NCBI GenBank assembly: GCA_012962735.1
Contig: DTXA01000104.1
Coordinates: 1-8,095 of the forward strand
Length of the DNA stretch: 8,095 nucleotides
Origin: Candidatus Latescibacterota bacterium
Lineage (GTDB): Bacteria > Latescibacterota > 4484-107 > B68-G9
Direction: 5' to 3'
The notes under the pieces are model-generated. The model did no database searches and was not told where the DNA came from. It worked only from the letters and a program-made list of their open reading frames with translations. Positions 1 to 5,917 of the stretch are shown one piece after another (positions within the stretch are counted from its first letter, which is position 1; the number at the start of each line of letters is the position of its first letter). The position numbers and the translations under genes were made by a program.

Positions 1-340
1 GGCCATCTAAGGGATTCCCGAGACCGTCCAACCCCCTCCCTAACATCCCCTCCCCAACCGAGACCTTCAGAGGCCCTCCAGTGGATGCCACCTCACACCC
101 GGGCCTGAGCCCGTAGAGCTCCCCCAACGGCATCAAAAGGGTCTTCCTCTCCCGAAAGCCCACCACCTCTGCCTCCCCCACGGCACCGTTCTCCGGGTCT
201 CTGAGCCTGCATAGCTCCCCTACCGGAGCCGGCGGCCCCAAGGACTCTATCACCAGCCCCACTACCCTGTCCACCCTTCCGATGTAACATATCGGCTCCG
301 TCTCCCGCACAGCCTGGATATATACCTCAACGGGGAACAT
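1..340 (-). CDS. fliI: FliI, flagellar export ATPase (N-terminal part, cut by window edge)
   Basis: FliI is the cytoplasmic ATPase that energises export of rod, hook and filament subunits through the flagellar type III apparatus; FliH holds it in check. Only the first 113 codons are in the window. The translation shows the N-terminal beta-barrel region of the F1/T3SS ATPase family: VGFRERKTLLMPLGELYG near residues 56-73, then a stretch ending LGRGLDGLGNPLDG, which matches the family pattern before the nucleotide-binding domain. The Walker A motif should lie just beyond the left edge. The ATG at 340 is preceded by GGAG with 7-nt spacing and overlaps the end of fliH by 14 nt, which suggests translational coupling. 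The family is clear; whether the rest of the gene is intact cannot be seen. Confidence 0.93.
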   Translation of the reverse strand, partial: MFPVEVYIQAVRETEPICYIGRVDRVVGLVIESLGPPAPVGELCRLRDPENGAVGEAEVVGFRERKTLLMPLGELYGLRPGCEVASTGGPLKVSVGEGMLGRGLDGLGNPLDG

Positions 341-986
341 ACCGCAGCTCCAATTTCTCCCTTATAGCTTTCTCTATCTCCTCCAACATGCTTTCTAACC
401 TCCCGTTTATAACCCCGGAAGGAGTCTCCACTGTACACCCCCCCCTCGGCACGCTCCTGTCCGGCTCCACCTCTATCCCCTCCAGGCCGTCCGTTATGCT
501 GAGCAACTCCTCTCGGTGGCCCTTTACTGCGGCTATATCATCCGGATTCACCCGCACGACTGCCTTCACCTCCTCCGATATCTTCCCCAAGCACTCCCGC
601 ACCAGATCCACCACCTCCTCGGGGAACCGATCCACCGCCACCCGAACCACCCTGCGGGCCACCTCCCCGGCCAGAGCCAGGACTCCTTCCTCCGCCTCCC
701 TGAGCAGCTCATCCCGGGCCTCCCTCAGCGCCTCCGCCTCCTTCCTCAAAATCTCCGCCGTCTCCTTGAGATTCCCCCAGGCCGCCTTCCACCCCATCCT
801 CCTACCGTCCTCAAATCCAGACCTATACGCCTCCTCGACCTGCCTTTGGAACTGCTCCTCGAGCTCCCGGCGGATGGTCTCCCCTTCGGGGGGGGGCTCT
901 TCAACCAAATCCTTCTGAACGTCCGGCCCTACCTCCCACCGCACCCCCATGACCGGTCCGACCGTCCGCACCCTCATCCTATACAA
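327..986 (-). CDS. fliH: FliH, flagellar export ATPase regulator
   Basis: FliH binds FliI as a dimeric stator-like regulator and links the ATPase to the C-ring and export gate. The 219-residue product has a low-complexity N-terminus, then the small-residue ladder typical of FliH, AxxxGxxxGxxxG, at residues 53-65 (AYRSGFEDGRRMG). A long charged helical segment covers roughly 66-120. The C-terminal FliH/YscL domain ends with RGGCTVETPSGVINGRLE near 181-198. The start is taken as TTG at 986, because GGAGGAG (997-991) lies 4 nt upstream; the ATG at 977 would be 13 nt from that site. The TTG start overlaps the fliG stop by 8 nt, and the gene end overlaps fliI. Sequence identity across this family is low, but the ladder, C-terminal motif and position agree. 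Confidence 0.92.
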   Translation of the reverse strand: MYRMRVRTVGPVMGVRWEVGPDVQKDLVEEPPPEGETIRRELEEQFQRQVEEAYRSGFEDGRRMGWKAAWGNLKETAEILRKEAEALREARDELLREAEEGVLALAGEVARRVVRVAVDRFPEEVVDLVRECLGKISEEVKAVVRVNPDDIAAVKGHREELLSITDGLEGIEVEPDRSVPRGGCTVETPSGVINGRLESMLEEIEKAIREKLELRYVPR

Positions 987-2085
987 CGTACTCCTCCCTG
1001 CCGCGCTCTATTACGATCTTGCCCTCCTCCTCCATCTGTCGGATCACCTCTATGATCTGGCGCTGGGCCTCCTCTACCTCCTTCAGGCGCACCGCCCCTA
1101 AGTATTCCATCTCCTCCTCGACCATCGCCCGGGCCCGCTCGGAGAGGTTCTCCAGGACCTTCTTCCTCACGTCATCGCCGGCCCCCTTCAGGGCTAGGGC
1201 CAATGTCCGGGTGTCCACCGACCTTATTATCTCCTGCAGGTCTCTGTCGTCCAGGAGCACTATATCCTCGAACACAAACATCAGGTCCTTTACCTGCTCA
1301 GCCAGCTCTGGATCCTTCTTCCTTAAATCCTCCAAAACCTTGCGCTCTACCGACTGCCCCATCATGTTCAAGATGTCCGCCGCAGCCTTCACCCCGCCGA
1401 ACTGGCCGCTCTGGAGGGTGAGGTCGACGCTTGACTCCAACACTCGCTCTACGGCCGAGATCACCCCCTGGGACACCCGGTCCATGGTCGCATACCTATA
1501 GATCACCTCAGACCTGAGATCGTCCCGAAGGCCATCCAACACCGCTGCAGCCCGTGTGGGCTCCAACTGTGTCAACACCATGGCTATGGTCTGGGGGTGT
1601 TCCTTCTGGATGAAACTGATGAGCTGGTTGGGATCTATCTCCTTTAGCACATTGAACCCCCGCACCTGCAGGGCCATCTGGATACGCTTTATGATCTCCA
1701 GAGCCTTCTGTTCTCCCAGGGCTTTCTGCAGTATTTCCTTAGCGTACTCCATACCTCCAGTGGTTATGTACTCCTGGGCCCGGATCATGTGGAAGAACTC
1801 CTCTATCACCGTCCGGACGATCGAGGAGTCAACCAAAGGCAACGCGGCGATCTCCTTGGAGAGCTGCTCTATTTCTTCCTCGGCGAGTTCTCTGTAGAGC
1901 GTAGCCGAAGCCTCCACCCCCAGTGCCAACATCAAGATTGCCGCCTTCTGCATACCTGTGAGCTCATCCGCCGAAGATATCTTTTTTGCGCTCGTCGCCC
2001 TGGTCGCTATCTGACGGGCCACCCGCTCGGCTGTGGGCTGGTCCAAAAACTCGCCCATCGCATCCAAGGTGGACATTCTGCCCAT
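979..2085 (-). CDS. fliG: FliG, flagellar motor switch protein
   Basis: FliG forms the top of the C-ring, binds the FliF tail and carries the charged helix that meets the stator to produce torque. All three FliG regions are visible in 368 residues: the N-terminal FliF-binding domain from LTGMQKAAILMLALG (residues 42-56), the middle domain with the EHPQ motif at 162-165, and the C-terminal domain with MFVFEDI (269-275). The torque helix region includes VDTRTLALALKGAGDDVRKK (290-309), with its alternating basic and acidic residues. The protein is about 30 residues longer than common FliG proteins because roughly 40 residues precede the conserved N-terminus. The chosen ATG has GGAG 10 nt upstream, which is long; ATG at 2076 is an alternative. 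The gene lies 48 nt after fliF and overlaps fliH. Confidence 0.97.
   Translation of the reverse strand: MGRMSTLDAMGEFLDQPTAERVARQIATRATSAKKISSADELTGMQKAAILMLALGVEASATLYRELAEEEIEQLSKEIAALPLVDSSIVRTVIEEFFHMIRAQEYITTGGMEYAKEILQKALGEQKALEIIKRIQMALQVRGFNVLKEIDPNQLISFIQKEHPQTIAMVLTQLEPTRAAAVLDGLRDDLRSEVIYRYATMDRVSQGVISAVERVLESSVDLTLQSGQFGGVKAAADILNMMGQSVERKVLEDLRKKDPELAEQVKDLMFVFEDIVLLDDRDLQEIIRSVDTRTLALALKGAGDDVRKKVLENLSERARAMVEEEMEYLGAVRLKEVEEAQRQIIEVIRQMEEEGKIVIERGREEYVV
987..997 (-). promoter_or_regulatory. Ribosome binding site deciding the fliH start
   Basis: Read on the minus strand, GGAGGAG at 997-991 lies inside the last codons of fliG. It is followed by 4 nt and then TTG at 986. The spacing favours the rare TTG start over the in-frame ATG at 977. 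No other purine-rich site serves that ATG. Confidence 0.6.
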
Positions 2086-2089
2086 AATA

Positions 2090-2122
2090 CTATATCTCCA
2101 GCGGAGAACTCCTTAGGGCCAT
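2090..2122 (-). CDS. Possible 10-codon leader peptide between fliF and fliG
   Basis: Read on the minus strand, the fliF stop TAA is followed at once by AGAGGT, 5 nt, and then ATG at 2122. This frame encodes MALRSSPLEI and stops with TAG at 2092-2090, 4 nt before the fliG ATG. A GGAG/CTCC inverted repeat (2103-2112) lies inside it. Its placement would let ribosomes leaving fliF restart and be delivered to fliG, whose own site has poor spacing. A frame this short can occur by chance, and no family is recognised. This is inference from position only. Confidence 0.25.
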   Translation of the reverse strand: MALRSSPLEI

Positions 2123-2133
2123 AATAGACCTCT

Positions 2134-3624
2134 TTATCTCGCCAGCCATGCTCGCAACAGGCGAGCGGCTTTATCCGGCTCCTTCTGGACGAAATCAGCA
2201 ATATACTCCTGTAACCTCGCTTCCTTCAAAGCCTCCGGGGATACCTCCTCCAGCTCTGGGACCTCCACTTCCCTATGTCTCTCGATCCCTGTGAACTGTG
2301 GCTTCCTTTCCTCCGTAAGTATCAGTAATCGTGGTATCTTGCGCAATTTAGAGCGGAGCCATAAGAGCATCAAGACCACCACAAGCACTATACCGGCCTT
2401 GCGGGCCACTCCCATCCAGAAAGCCCTCTTAGCCGCCCTCTCCATCTCCGCCCTGGCAGCTTCTATCTCCGAGATCTCGAAGGGCATAGCGTATATCTCG
2501 ATATGATCTCCACGTCCCGGGTCCAAGCCCAAAGCCCGACCCACCAATGCGGCGAGTCTTGCCACCTCCGCCTGGGAGAGCCCCTGCCTTTCGTCCACCA
2601 GCACGGCTGCGGAAAGCCGCTTGACGGACCCCGCCGAACGCACGATCCTCTCCACCGTCTTACCCACCTCGTAGTTAACGATGGTGTGTTCCGTCCGGCT
2701 CGAAGCGTTGGCGTCGCCCTCCAAAGGGGTCTCGCTCTCCTCGGTTTCCTGGCTGATGACTACGGCACCCTCCGGGTCGTAGTACTCCCGGTTCCGCTCT
2801 ATGTGTTGGAAGTCGAGCTCCGCGGAGACCCGCACCACGGCGTTGTCCTTCCCCAAGACCCTATCCAACATCGTCTGCGCCTTCTTGGCAAGATACGCCT
2901 CCACCTGTTGGCGCAGCTCCATCTGGCTCGCCGCCATCCCCGTCGGGGATATCCTGTCCAATTGCTCGGACAGGATATTGCCGTAAACGTCCAAGACCGT
3001 GACCCGTTCCGGCTTAAGGCCCTCCACGCTGCCCGCTACTAGGTTCTGGATCCCTATTACCTGCTTGGGTCTCAGCCTGGTGCCGGGCTTCATGGCCACC
3101 ACGATAGAGGCGGAGGGCTCCTCCTGGTCCTCCTTGAAAAGCCTCTCCTCCGGGAGGGCTAAGTGCACCCTCGCATAGGATATCTCGGCCATCCCCTGGA
3201 TCGTCCTGGACAGCTCCCCCTCGAGCGCCCGTTTGTAATTCACCTTCTGGACGAACTCCGAAGTGCCCAAATTCCTCCGGTCGAAAAGCTCGTATCCTGC
3301 GGCCCCACCTCTCGGGACCCCCTTTCCGGCCAGCTCAACCCTCAGCTCGTACACCCTGTCCCTGGGCACCAATACCGCCGTGCCCCCTCTCGCCAGCCTA
3401 TACGGCACCTTGGCCTCCCTGAGGGCCTCCACGACTTCCCCGGCGCTCCCCGGGTCCAGGTCCCCGTAGAGCAGCGAGAACTCCGGTCTGCCCGCCCAGA
3501 GGACCGCCCCGATAACGGCAGCTAAGACCCCGAAGAACGCCAACCCCACCGTAAGCCTCTGCCTCGGGGAAAGCCGCCCGAATATCCCTCGCACCTGGTC
3601 CGATAGGGTCTGTGGGAACGGCAT
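2134..3624 (-). CDS. fliF: FliF, flagellar MS-ring protein
   Basis: FliF oligomerises in the inner membrane to form the MS ring, the base on which rod, switch and export gate are assembled. The 496-residue product has a first membrane segment at about 24-43, then the YscJ/FliF ring-building domain starting at FSLLYGDLDPGSA (49-61). The periplasmic FliF C-domain includes VNYEVGKTVERIV (316-328) and SAAVLVD (338-344). A second membrane segment lies at about 410-424, and the cytoplasmic tail ends in LQEYIADFVQKEPDKAARLL (471-490), the FliG-binding type of helix. It is somewhat shorter than many FliF proteins (about 520-570). The start follows GGGGG with about 5-nt spacing, 10 nt after the fliE stop. 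All expected parts are present in order. Confidence 0.97.
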   Translation of the reverse strand: MPFPQTLSDQVRGIFGRLSPRQRLTVGLAFFGVLAAVIGAVLWAGRPEFSLLYGDLDPGSAGEVVEALREAKVPYRLARGGTAVLVPRDRVYELRVELAGKGVPRGGAAGYELFDRRNLGTSEFVQKVNYKRALEGELSRTIQGMAEISYARVHLALPEERLFKEDQEEPSASIVVAMKPGTRLRPKQVIGIQNLVAGSVEGLKPERVTVLDVYGNILSEQLDRISPTGMAASQMELRQQVEAYLAKKAQTMLDRVLGKDNAVVRVSAELDFQHIERNREYYDPEGAVVISQETEESETPLEGDANASSRTEHTIVNYEVGKTVERIVRSAGSVKRLSAAVLVDERQGLSQAEVARLAALVGRALGLDPGRGDHIEIYAMPFEISEIEAARAEMERAAKRAFWMGVARKAGIVLVVVLMLLWLRSKLRKIPRLLILTEERKPQFTGIERHREVEVPELEEVSPEALKEARLQEYIADFVQKEPDKAARLLRAWLAR

Positions 3625-3634
3625 AGGTTTCCCC

Positions 3635-3919
3635 CTACACCTGCATCCTCATCACTTCCCTATACGCTTCCAAGACCTTGTTGCGTACCTCCACCACGAG
3701 GCTCAAGGTCAGGCTTGCCTTCTCGACCGCCAACATCACCTGGTGCACGTTTGGAGCCTCTCCCGTGACGAGCTGCCTGGCGGCGATGTCCGCGTCCTTC
3801 TGGAGGGCATCCACCTCCGACAGAAAGCGCATCATTAGCTCCCCGAAGCCCTTACCCGAAGGTCGAGGCCCCCCCGATCTTCCCGATAACGGGACCTCCC
3901 CCACAGGCTGCACCGACAT
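3635..3919 (-). CDS. fliE: FliE, hook-basal body adaptor
   Basis: FliE is a small exported protein that joins the MS ring to the proximal rod. The 94-residue product is of normal length for the family. Its first 25 residues are flexible and rich in Gly and Pro. The conserved part is C-terminal: a helix with FGELMMRFLSEVDALQKDAD (25-44), then GEAPNVHQVMLAVEKASLTL (53-72) and EVRNKVLEAYREVMRMQV at the end, the usual FliE signature. A GGTGAGGT site precedes the ATG by about 4 nt. The gene starts 7 nt after the small upstream gene and ends 10 nt before fliF, so it belongs to the same transcript. Confidence 0.94.
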   Translation of the reverse strand: MSVQPVGEVPLSGRSGGPRPSGKGFGELMMRFLSEVDALQKDADIAARQLVTGEAPNVHQVMLAVEKASLTLSLVVEVRNKVLEAYREVMRMQV

Positions 3920-3926
3920 ATATACC

Positions 3927-4133
3927 TCACCCCCTCACGTCCACGAATCTGCCCAACGCCGGCTCCCCCTGTAGCTCTGCTCCCTTCGGAGGGAAGAACC
4001 TATACAGCATCTTGCGTTCCTCGGCGGTCAAAACCACCTCCGAAGGCCGGGCCGGACCTCGGGCCTCCTGCACCTCTGAAGTCTTCCCTCCCAACTTTAC
4101 GTCGACCACGTGGGATACCGGATGTACTTGCAT
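3927..4133 (-). CDS. Small uncharacterised protein in the flagellar operon (68 aa)
   Basis: I do not recognise a named family. The frame sits between flgC and fliE in the operon, with a purine-rich site GGGAGG (4146-4141) 7 nt before ATG 4133, so it is very likely translated. Longer starts exist: ATG at 4148, which overlaps the flgC stop as TGATG, and TTG at 4151. The SD points to 4133. The protein is hydrophilic with no membrane segment or signal peptide. The first 30 residues look disordered. The second half reads VVLTAEERKMLYRFFPPKG (33-51), then a Gly-rich stretch ending GRFVDVRG. The order of a short amphipathic helix, FFPP and a terminal D-x-R-G looks constrained. A rod-assembly or export-related role is inferred from position only. 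Confidence 0.75.
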   Translation of the reverse strand: MQVHPVSHVVDVKLGGKTSEVQEARGPARPSEVVLTAEERKMLYRFFPPKGAELQGEPALGRFVDVRG

Positions 4134-4146
4134 CGCCGCACCTCCC
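4134..4146 (-). promoter_or_regulatory. Ribosome binding site deciding the start of the 68-aa gene
   Basis: Read on the minus strand, GGGAGG at 4146-4141 is followed by 7 nt and then ATG at 4133. It overlaps the alternative start ATG 4148, which has no comparable site of its own. Confidence 0.6.
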
Positions 4147-4147
4147 A

Positions 4148-4648
4148 TCAAAGCTCAAGGGCCTTCTTGACCATCTCCTTCTCGGCCTGGATCACCGCCG
4201 CGTTCGCCTCATATGCCCTTTGGGCCGCTAACATATCCACCATCTCCTGCAAGACCCTTACGTTCGGCATAAGCACATACCCCTCCTCGTCCGCGTCCGG
4301 ATGCGAGGGGTCGTACTCCCTTCGGAAGGGGGAAGGGTCTGGGGCCACGTCCGCCACCTCTACCCCCTGCCCGTGTCCGAGGGCCGGTTCCTCCCTTCTC
4401 TTGGGCGCTATGTGCCCGGGCCTCGAAGTTCTCAGGGACACGACGCTACCCTTCAATATTGTGCGAAACTGCCCCTCAGGGGGGACCGCGCGGAACACCA
4501 CCACCCTGCGCCTGTACGGCCCCCCCTGGGGCATCCTGGTGGTCTCGGCGTTGGCCAAGTTGCCCGCTATCACTTCCATCTTCGTCCTCTGGGCACTCAA
4601 GCCCATCGCCCCGATGTCCATAGAAGCGAAGACCCGGCTTATAGCCAT
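4148..4648 (-). CDS. flgC: FlgC, flagellar proximal rod protein
   Basis: FlgC is exported and polymerises as part of the proximal rod that crosses the periplasm. The 166-residue product begins with the rod-protein N-terminal helix and ANAETTRMPQGGPYRRR (32-48), the family's ANxxTT signature. A linker of about 40 residues follows. The conserved C-terminal part has DPSPFRREYDPSHPDADEEG (104-123), YVLMPNV (124-130) and EMVDMLAAQRAYEANAAVIQ (135-154). It is slightly longer than many FlgC proteins (about 135-150) because of the linker. The ATG lies 1 nt after the flgB stop, with GGAGGG inside the flgB end serving as ribosome site. Stop TGA is at 4150-4148. Confidence 0.96.
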   Translation of the reverse strand: MAISRVFASMDIGAMGLSAQRTKMEVIAGNLANAETTRMPQGGPYRRRVVVFRAVPPEGQFRTILKGSVVSLRTSRPGHIAPKRREEPALGHGQGVEVADVAPDPSPFRREYDPSHPDADEEGYVLMPNVRVLQEMVDMLAAQRAYEANAAVIQAEKEMVKKALEL

Positions 4649-4649
4649 A

Positions 4650-5060
4650 TTACATCCCTCCTCTCCCCTCTACGCTCAACCTCAGATCTTGAAGGCGCCT
4701 CTTCAGCACCTGCACCACAGATATATACCGAAGTTGGTTCTTCGCCAACTGGACCATCTCCCGCTCCACATCGACGTTGTTGACCCCGCTCGGCACCTTT
4801 GGGTAGTCCGCCCTCACGATCTCTGGCCGCACCTCCCCCACCCTGGGCCTCCCTATGGGTATGTGTCGGGGATGGACCCTCCGTCCACGGACCCTTCCCC
4901 CCAAGGCCCTCAGGAGCTCCTCCTCGAAGCGCACCTTCCTCCTTTGGAACCCTGGCGTCTCCGAATTAGCAATGTTATCCGCTATCACTTGCTGTCGGAT
5001 CGCATATGCATCCAGCGCTTTCGCCAGCAGTGGAATGCTTGTGCCCTTTACACCCAACAT
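4650..5060 (-). CDS. flgB: FlgB, flagellar proximal rod protein
   Basis: FlgB is the first gene of the cluster and encodes a proximal rod subunit exported by the flagellar apparatus. The 136-residue length is typical. The N-terminal part contains VIADNIANSETPGFQRRKVR (25-44), the rod-family signature ANxxTPGF. The C-terminal part contains NNVDVEREMVQLAKNQLRY (94-112), the usual FlgB ending segment. The middle (about 50-90) is short and variable, as in the family. ATG 5060 is preceded by GGAGG with about 5-nt spacing, and a sigma-54-type promoter match lies at 5084-5100. It is followed 1 nt later by flgC. Confidence 0.96.
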   Translation of the reverse strand: MLGVKGTSIPLLAKALDAYAIRQQVIADNIANSETPGFQRRKVRFEEELLRALGGRVRGRRVHPRHIPIGRPRVGEVRPEIVRADYPKVPSGVNNVDVEREMVQLAKNQLRYISVVQVLKRRLQDLRLSVEGRGGM

Positions 5061-5083
5061 AGCTCCCTCCGCTCTTCCTTTAA

Positions 5084-5100
5084 AAGCAACTCCTGTACCA
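5084..5100 (-). promoter_or_regulatory. Sigma-54-type (-24/-12) promoter ahead of flgB
   Basis: Read on the minus strand, 5100-5084 is TGGTACAGGAGTTGCTT. The -24 GG and -12 GC pairs are exactly 12 nt apart, as RpoN promoters require. The -12 element TTGCT matches fully; the -24 element TGGTACA matches TGGCACG at 5 of 7. The predicted start is near 5074, giving a leader of about 14 nt that holds the flgB ribosome site. Sigma-54 control of rod and hook genes is known in several flagellated bacteria. No activator gene is in the window, so this rests on the match and its position. Confidence 0.55.
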
Positions 5101-5109
5101 CCGACAGAG

Positions 5110-5126
5110 TGCCCGTCCCCAGGGCA
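5110..5126. repeat. Inverted repeat upstream of the flgB promoter
   Basis: TGCCC (5110-5114) and GGGCA (5122-5126) form an inverted repeat with a 7-nt centre. It lies 10 nt upstream of the -24 element of the flgB promoter. It could be a regulator site or a chance hairpin. Enhancer sites for sigma-54 activators usually lie further upstream, so a repressor or a structural role is as likely. Confidence 0.3.
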
Positions 5127-5392
5127 TCTTCCCGTAACCAGACAGAAAAAGAGGGAAAAACTTGCCTATGATCCGGATAAGTTTTTCCCCACAGACCTCG
5201 AAATTGGTGATGGGTGAAAGAAAGGTGATAGTTCCAAATTTGGGTGGTCTCAGTATACCGCAAGAGGAAAAAGACAAAGAGCCATCTTACCTTATGCATG
5301 GGAACCCCTTTATTTGATGAGAGCCAACCCCACAGGGCCGATCCATATCTGCCAGGGAATGTTGAAGGCTATCCAGCTTAGGGAGAAAAAAC

Positions 5393-5421
5393 TTGACGCC
5401 CCAATAGATGTTGCTTATATT
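5393..5421 (+). promoter_or_regulatory. Sigma-70-type promoter for the EF-like gene
   Basis: TTGACG (5393-5398) and TATATT (5416-5421) each match consensus at 5 of 6 and are separated by exactly 17 nt. The predicted start is near 5428, which leaves a leader of about 145 nt before the ATG at 5574. The leader contains a hairpin and a start-stop codon pair, described separately. This is the best vegetative promoter match seen in the 5061-5573 intergenic region. Confidence 0.6.
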
Positions 5422-5451
5422 GCGTTTTACTCACAAAACAAACCAGATTGT

Positions 5452-5488
5452 CCCCGTTCTTTCAGGAGGCTGCCTATGTAAAGCGGGG
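5452..5488 (+). promoter_or_regulatory. Leader hairpin with AGGAGG and AUG-UAA in or near its loop
   Basis: CCCCG (5452-5456) and CTTT (5459-5462) can pair with AAAG (5480-5483) and CGGGG (5484-5488), leaving a 2-nt bulge and a 17-nt loop. The loop shows a perfect AGGAGG (5464-5469), 6 nt of spacing and ATG at 5476. TAA follows immediately at 5479 and enters the stem. The layout would suit ribosome capture at a start-stop pair in the leader of the EF-like gene. It may also be a chance outcome or a relic of the degraded reading frame in this region. Confidence 0.3.
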
Positions 5489-5573
5489 GAGGCATCTTCC
5501 AGATACAGCGGAGCTGTAAGGCATGGCCGCGGGGTTAGGGCCTAATCAAGGGATTAAGAAAGGGGGGATTAAA

Positions 5574-5825
5574 ATGCCTGAGCTGGAGATTGGAAAAGTA
5601 ACAGGTTATTTCACCAGAATCGGTGTTGCTGCTATTGAGCTAACAGGTAGTTTAAGCATTGGCGACACGATTCATATCAAGGGTCATACAACCGATTTCA
5701 CGCAAGAAGTGGGAAGTATGCAGATAGAGCATCAATTAATTGAAAAGGCTGAAGCAGGCCAGAGAGTTGGTATTAAGGTGAAGGAGAGGGTAAGGAAGGG
5801 AGATATTGTATATAAAGTCGTTTAG
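5574..5825 (+). CDS. Translation elongation factor-like protein (EF-Tu domain II-like, 83 aa)
   Basis: This is a stand-alone small beta-barrel protein resembling domain II of translational GTPases, with no GTPase domain. The molecular role of the family is not established. The 83 residues fit its usual size. Visible features are IGKVTGYFTRIGVAAIELTG (6-25), LSIGDTIHIKGHTTDF (27-42), SMQIEHQ (48-54) and VKERVRKGDIVYKV (69-82), the alternating strand-and-turn pattern of the barrel. ATG 5574 follows GGGGGG with about 6-nt spacing and gives the family's normal N-terminus, MPELEIGKV. An in-frame ATG at 5523 would add 17 non-conserved residues. Base composition is clearly more AT-rich than in the flanking genes, which may indicate different ancestry. 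Confidence 0.87.
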   Translation: MPELEIGKVTGYFTRIGVAAIELTGSLSIGDTIHIKGHTTDFTQEVGSMQIEHQLIEKAEAGQRVGIKVKERVRKGDIVYKVV

Positions 5826-5831
5826 AGCGAG

Positions 5832-5876
5832 CATCGGAGCACCATCGGCAGAGCATCAAGACGGCAAGATGCTGCC
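5832..5876 (+). repeat. 11-nt direct repeats and hairpin after the EF-like gene
   Basis: CATCGG occurs at 5832 and 5843, and CATC again at 5854, so the period is 11 nt. The third unit lies in an inverted repeat: GGC-AG-AGCATC (5847-5857) can pair with GATGCT-GCC (5868-5876) across a 10-nt loop and a 2-nt bulge. No T run follows, so it is not a standard intrinsic terminator. It could still slow or end transcription, or protect the 3' end. Confidence 0.35.
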
Positions 5877-5917
5877 ACAGACCGCGTGGGAATTCAACGA
5901 AAAACGGAACAGGGTCA

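Larger units (their letters stand above)
5210..5519 (+). pseudogene. Possible degraded coding stretch in the flgB/EF-like intergenic region
   Basis: This plus-strand stretch has no intact gene but protein-like reading in three successive frames. From ATG 5210 one frame reads MGERKVIVPNLGGLSIPQEE and stops at TGA after NPFI. A second frame, open from 5218 to 5481, contains PTGPIHICQGMLKAIQLREK and DAPIDVAYIAFYSQN and ends at TAA. A third frame covers QEAAYVKRGRHLPDTAEL and ends at TAA 5517-5519. Each change is in the same direction (-1). No family is recognised. An 88-codon open frame at this moderate GC can arise by chance, and the promoter at 5393-5421 would lie inside it, so the call is weak. 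Confidence 0.25.

Noticed and set aside
93..290. Minus-strand 65-aa frame inside the fliI region
   Set aside because: It lies in another frame of fliI and is Gly/Arg-rich and low complexity. The fliI frame from ATG 340 is open throughout and matches its family.
388..918. Long plus-strand frames opposite fliH, and similar ones opposite fliG, fliF and flgC
   Set aside because: They are antisense shadows of well-supported minus-strand genes, rich in Ser, Arg and Pro, with no family motifs.
5234..5243. 10-bp palindrome CCAAATTTGG in the intergenic region
   Set aside because: It is a perfect palindrome, but short and with no partner site or gene placement to support a role.
5048..5299. Minus-strand 83-aa frame overlapping the flgB start
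   Set aside because: It covers the flgB promoter and ribosome site, has no recognisable motif, and overlaps flgB in another frame.
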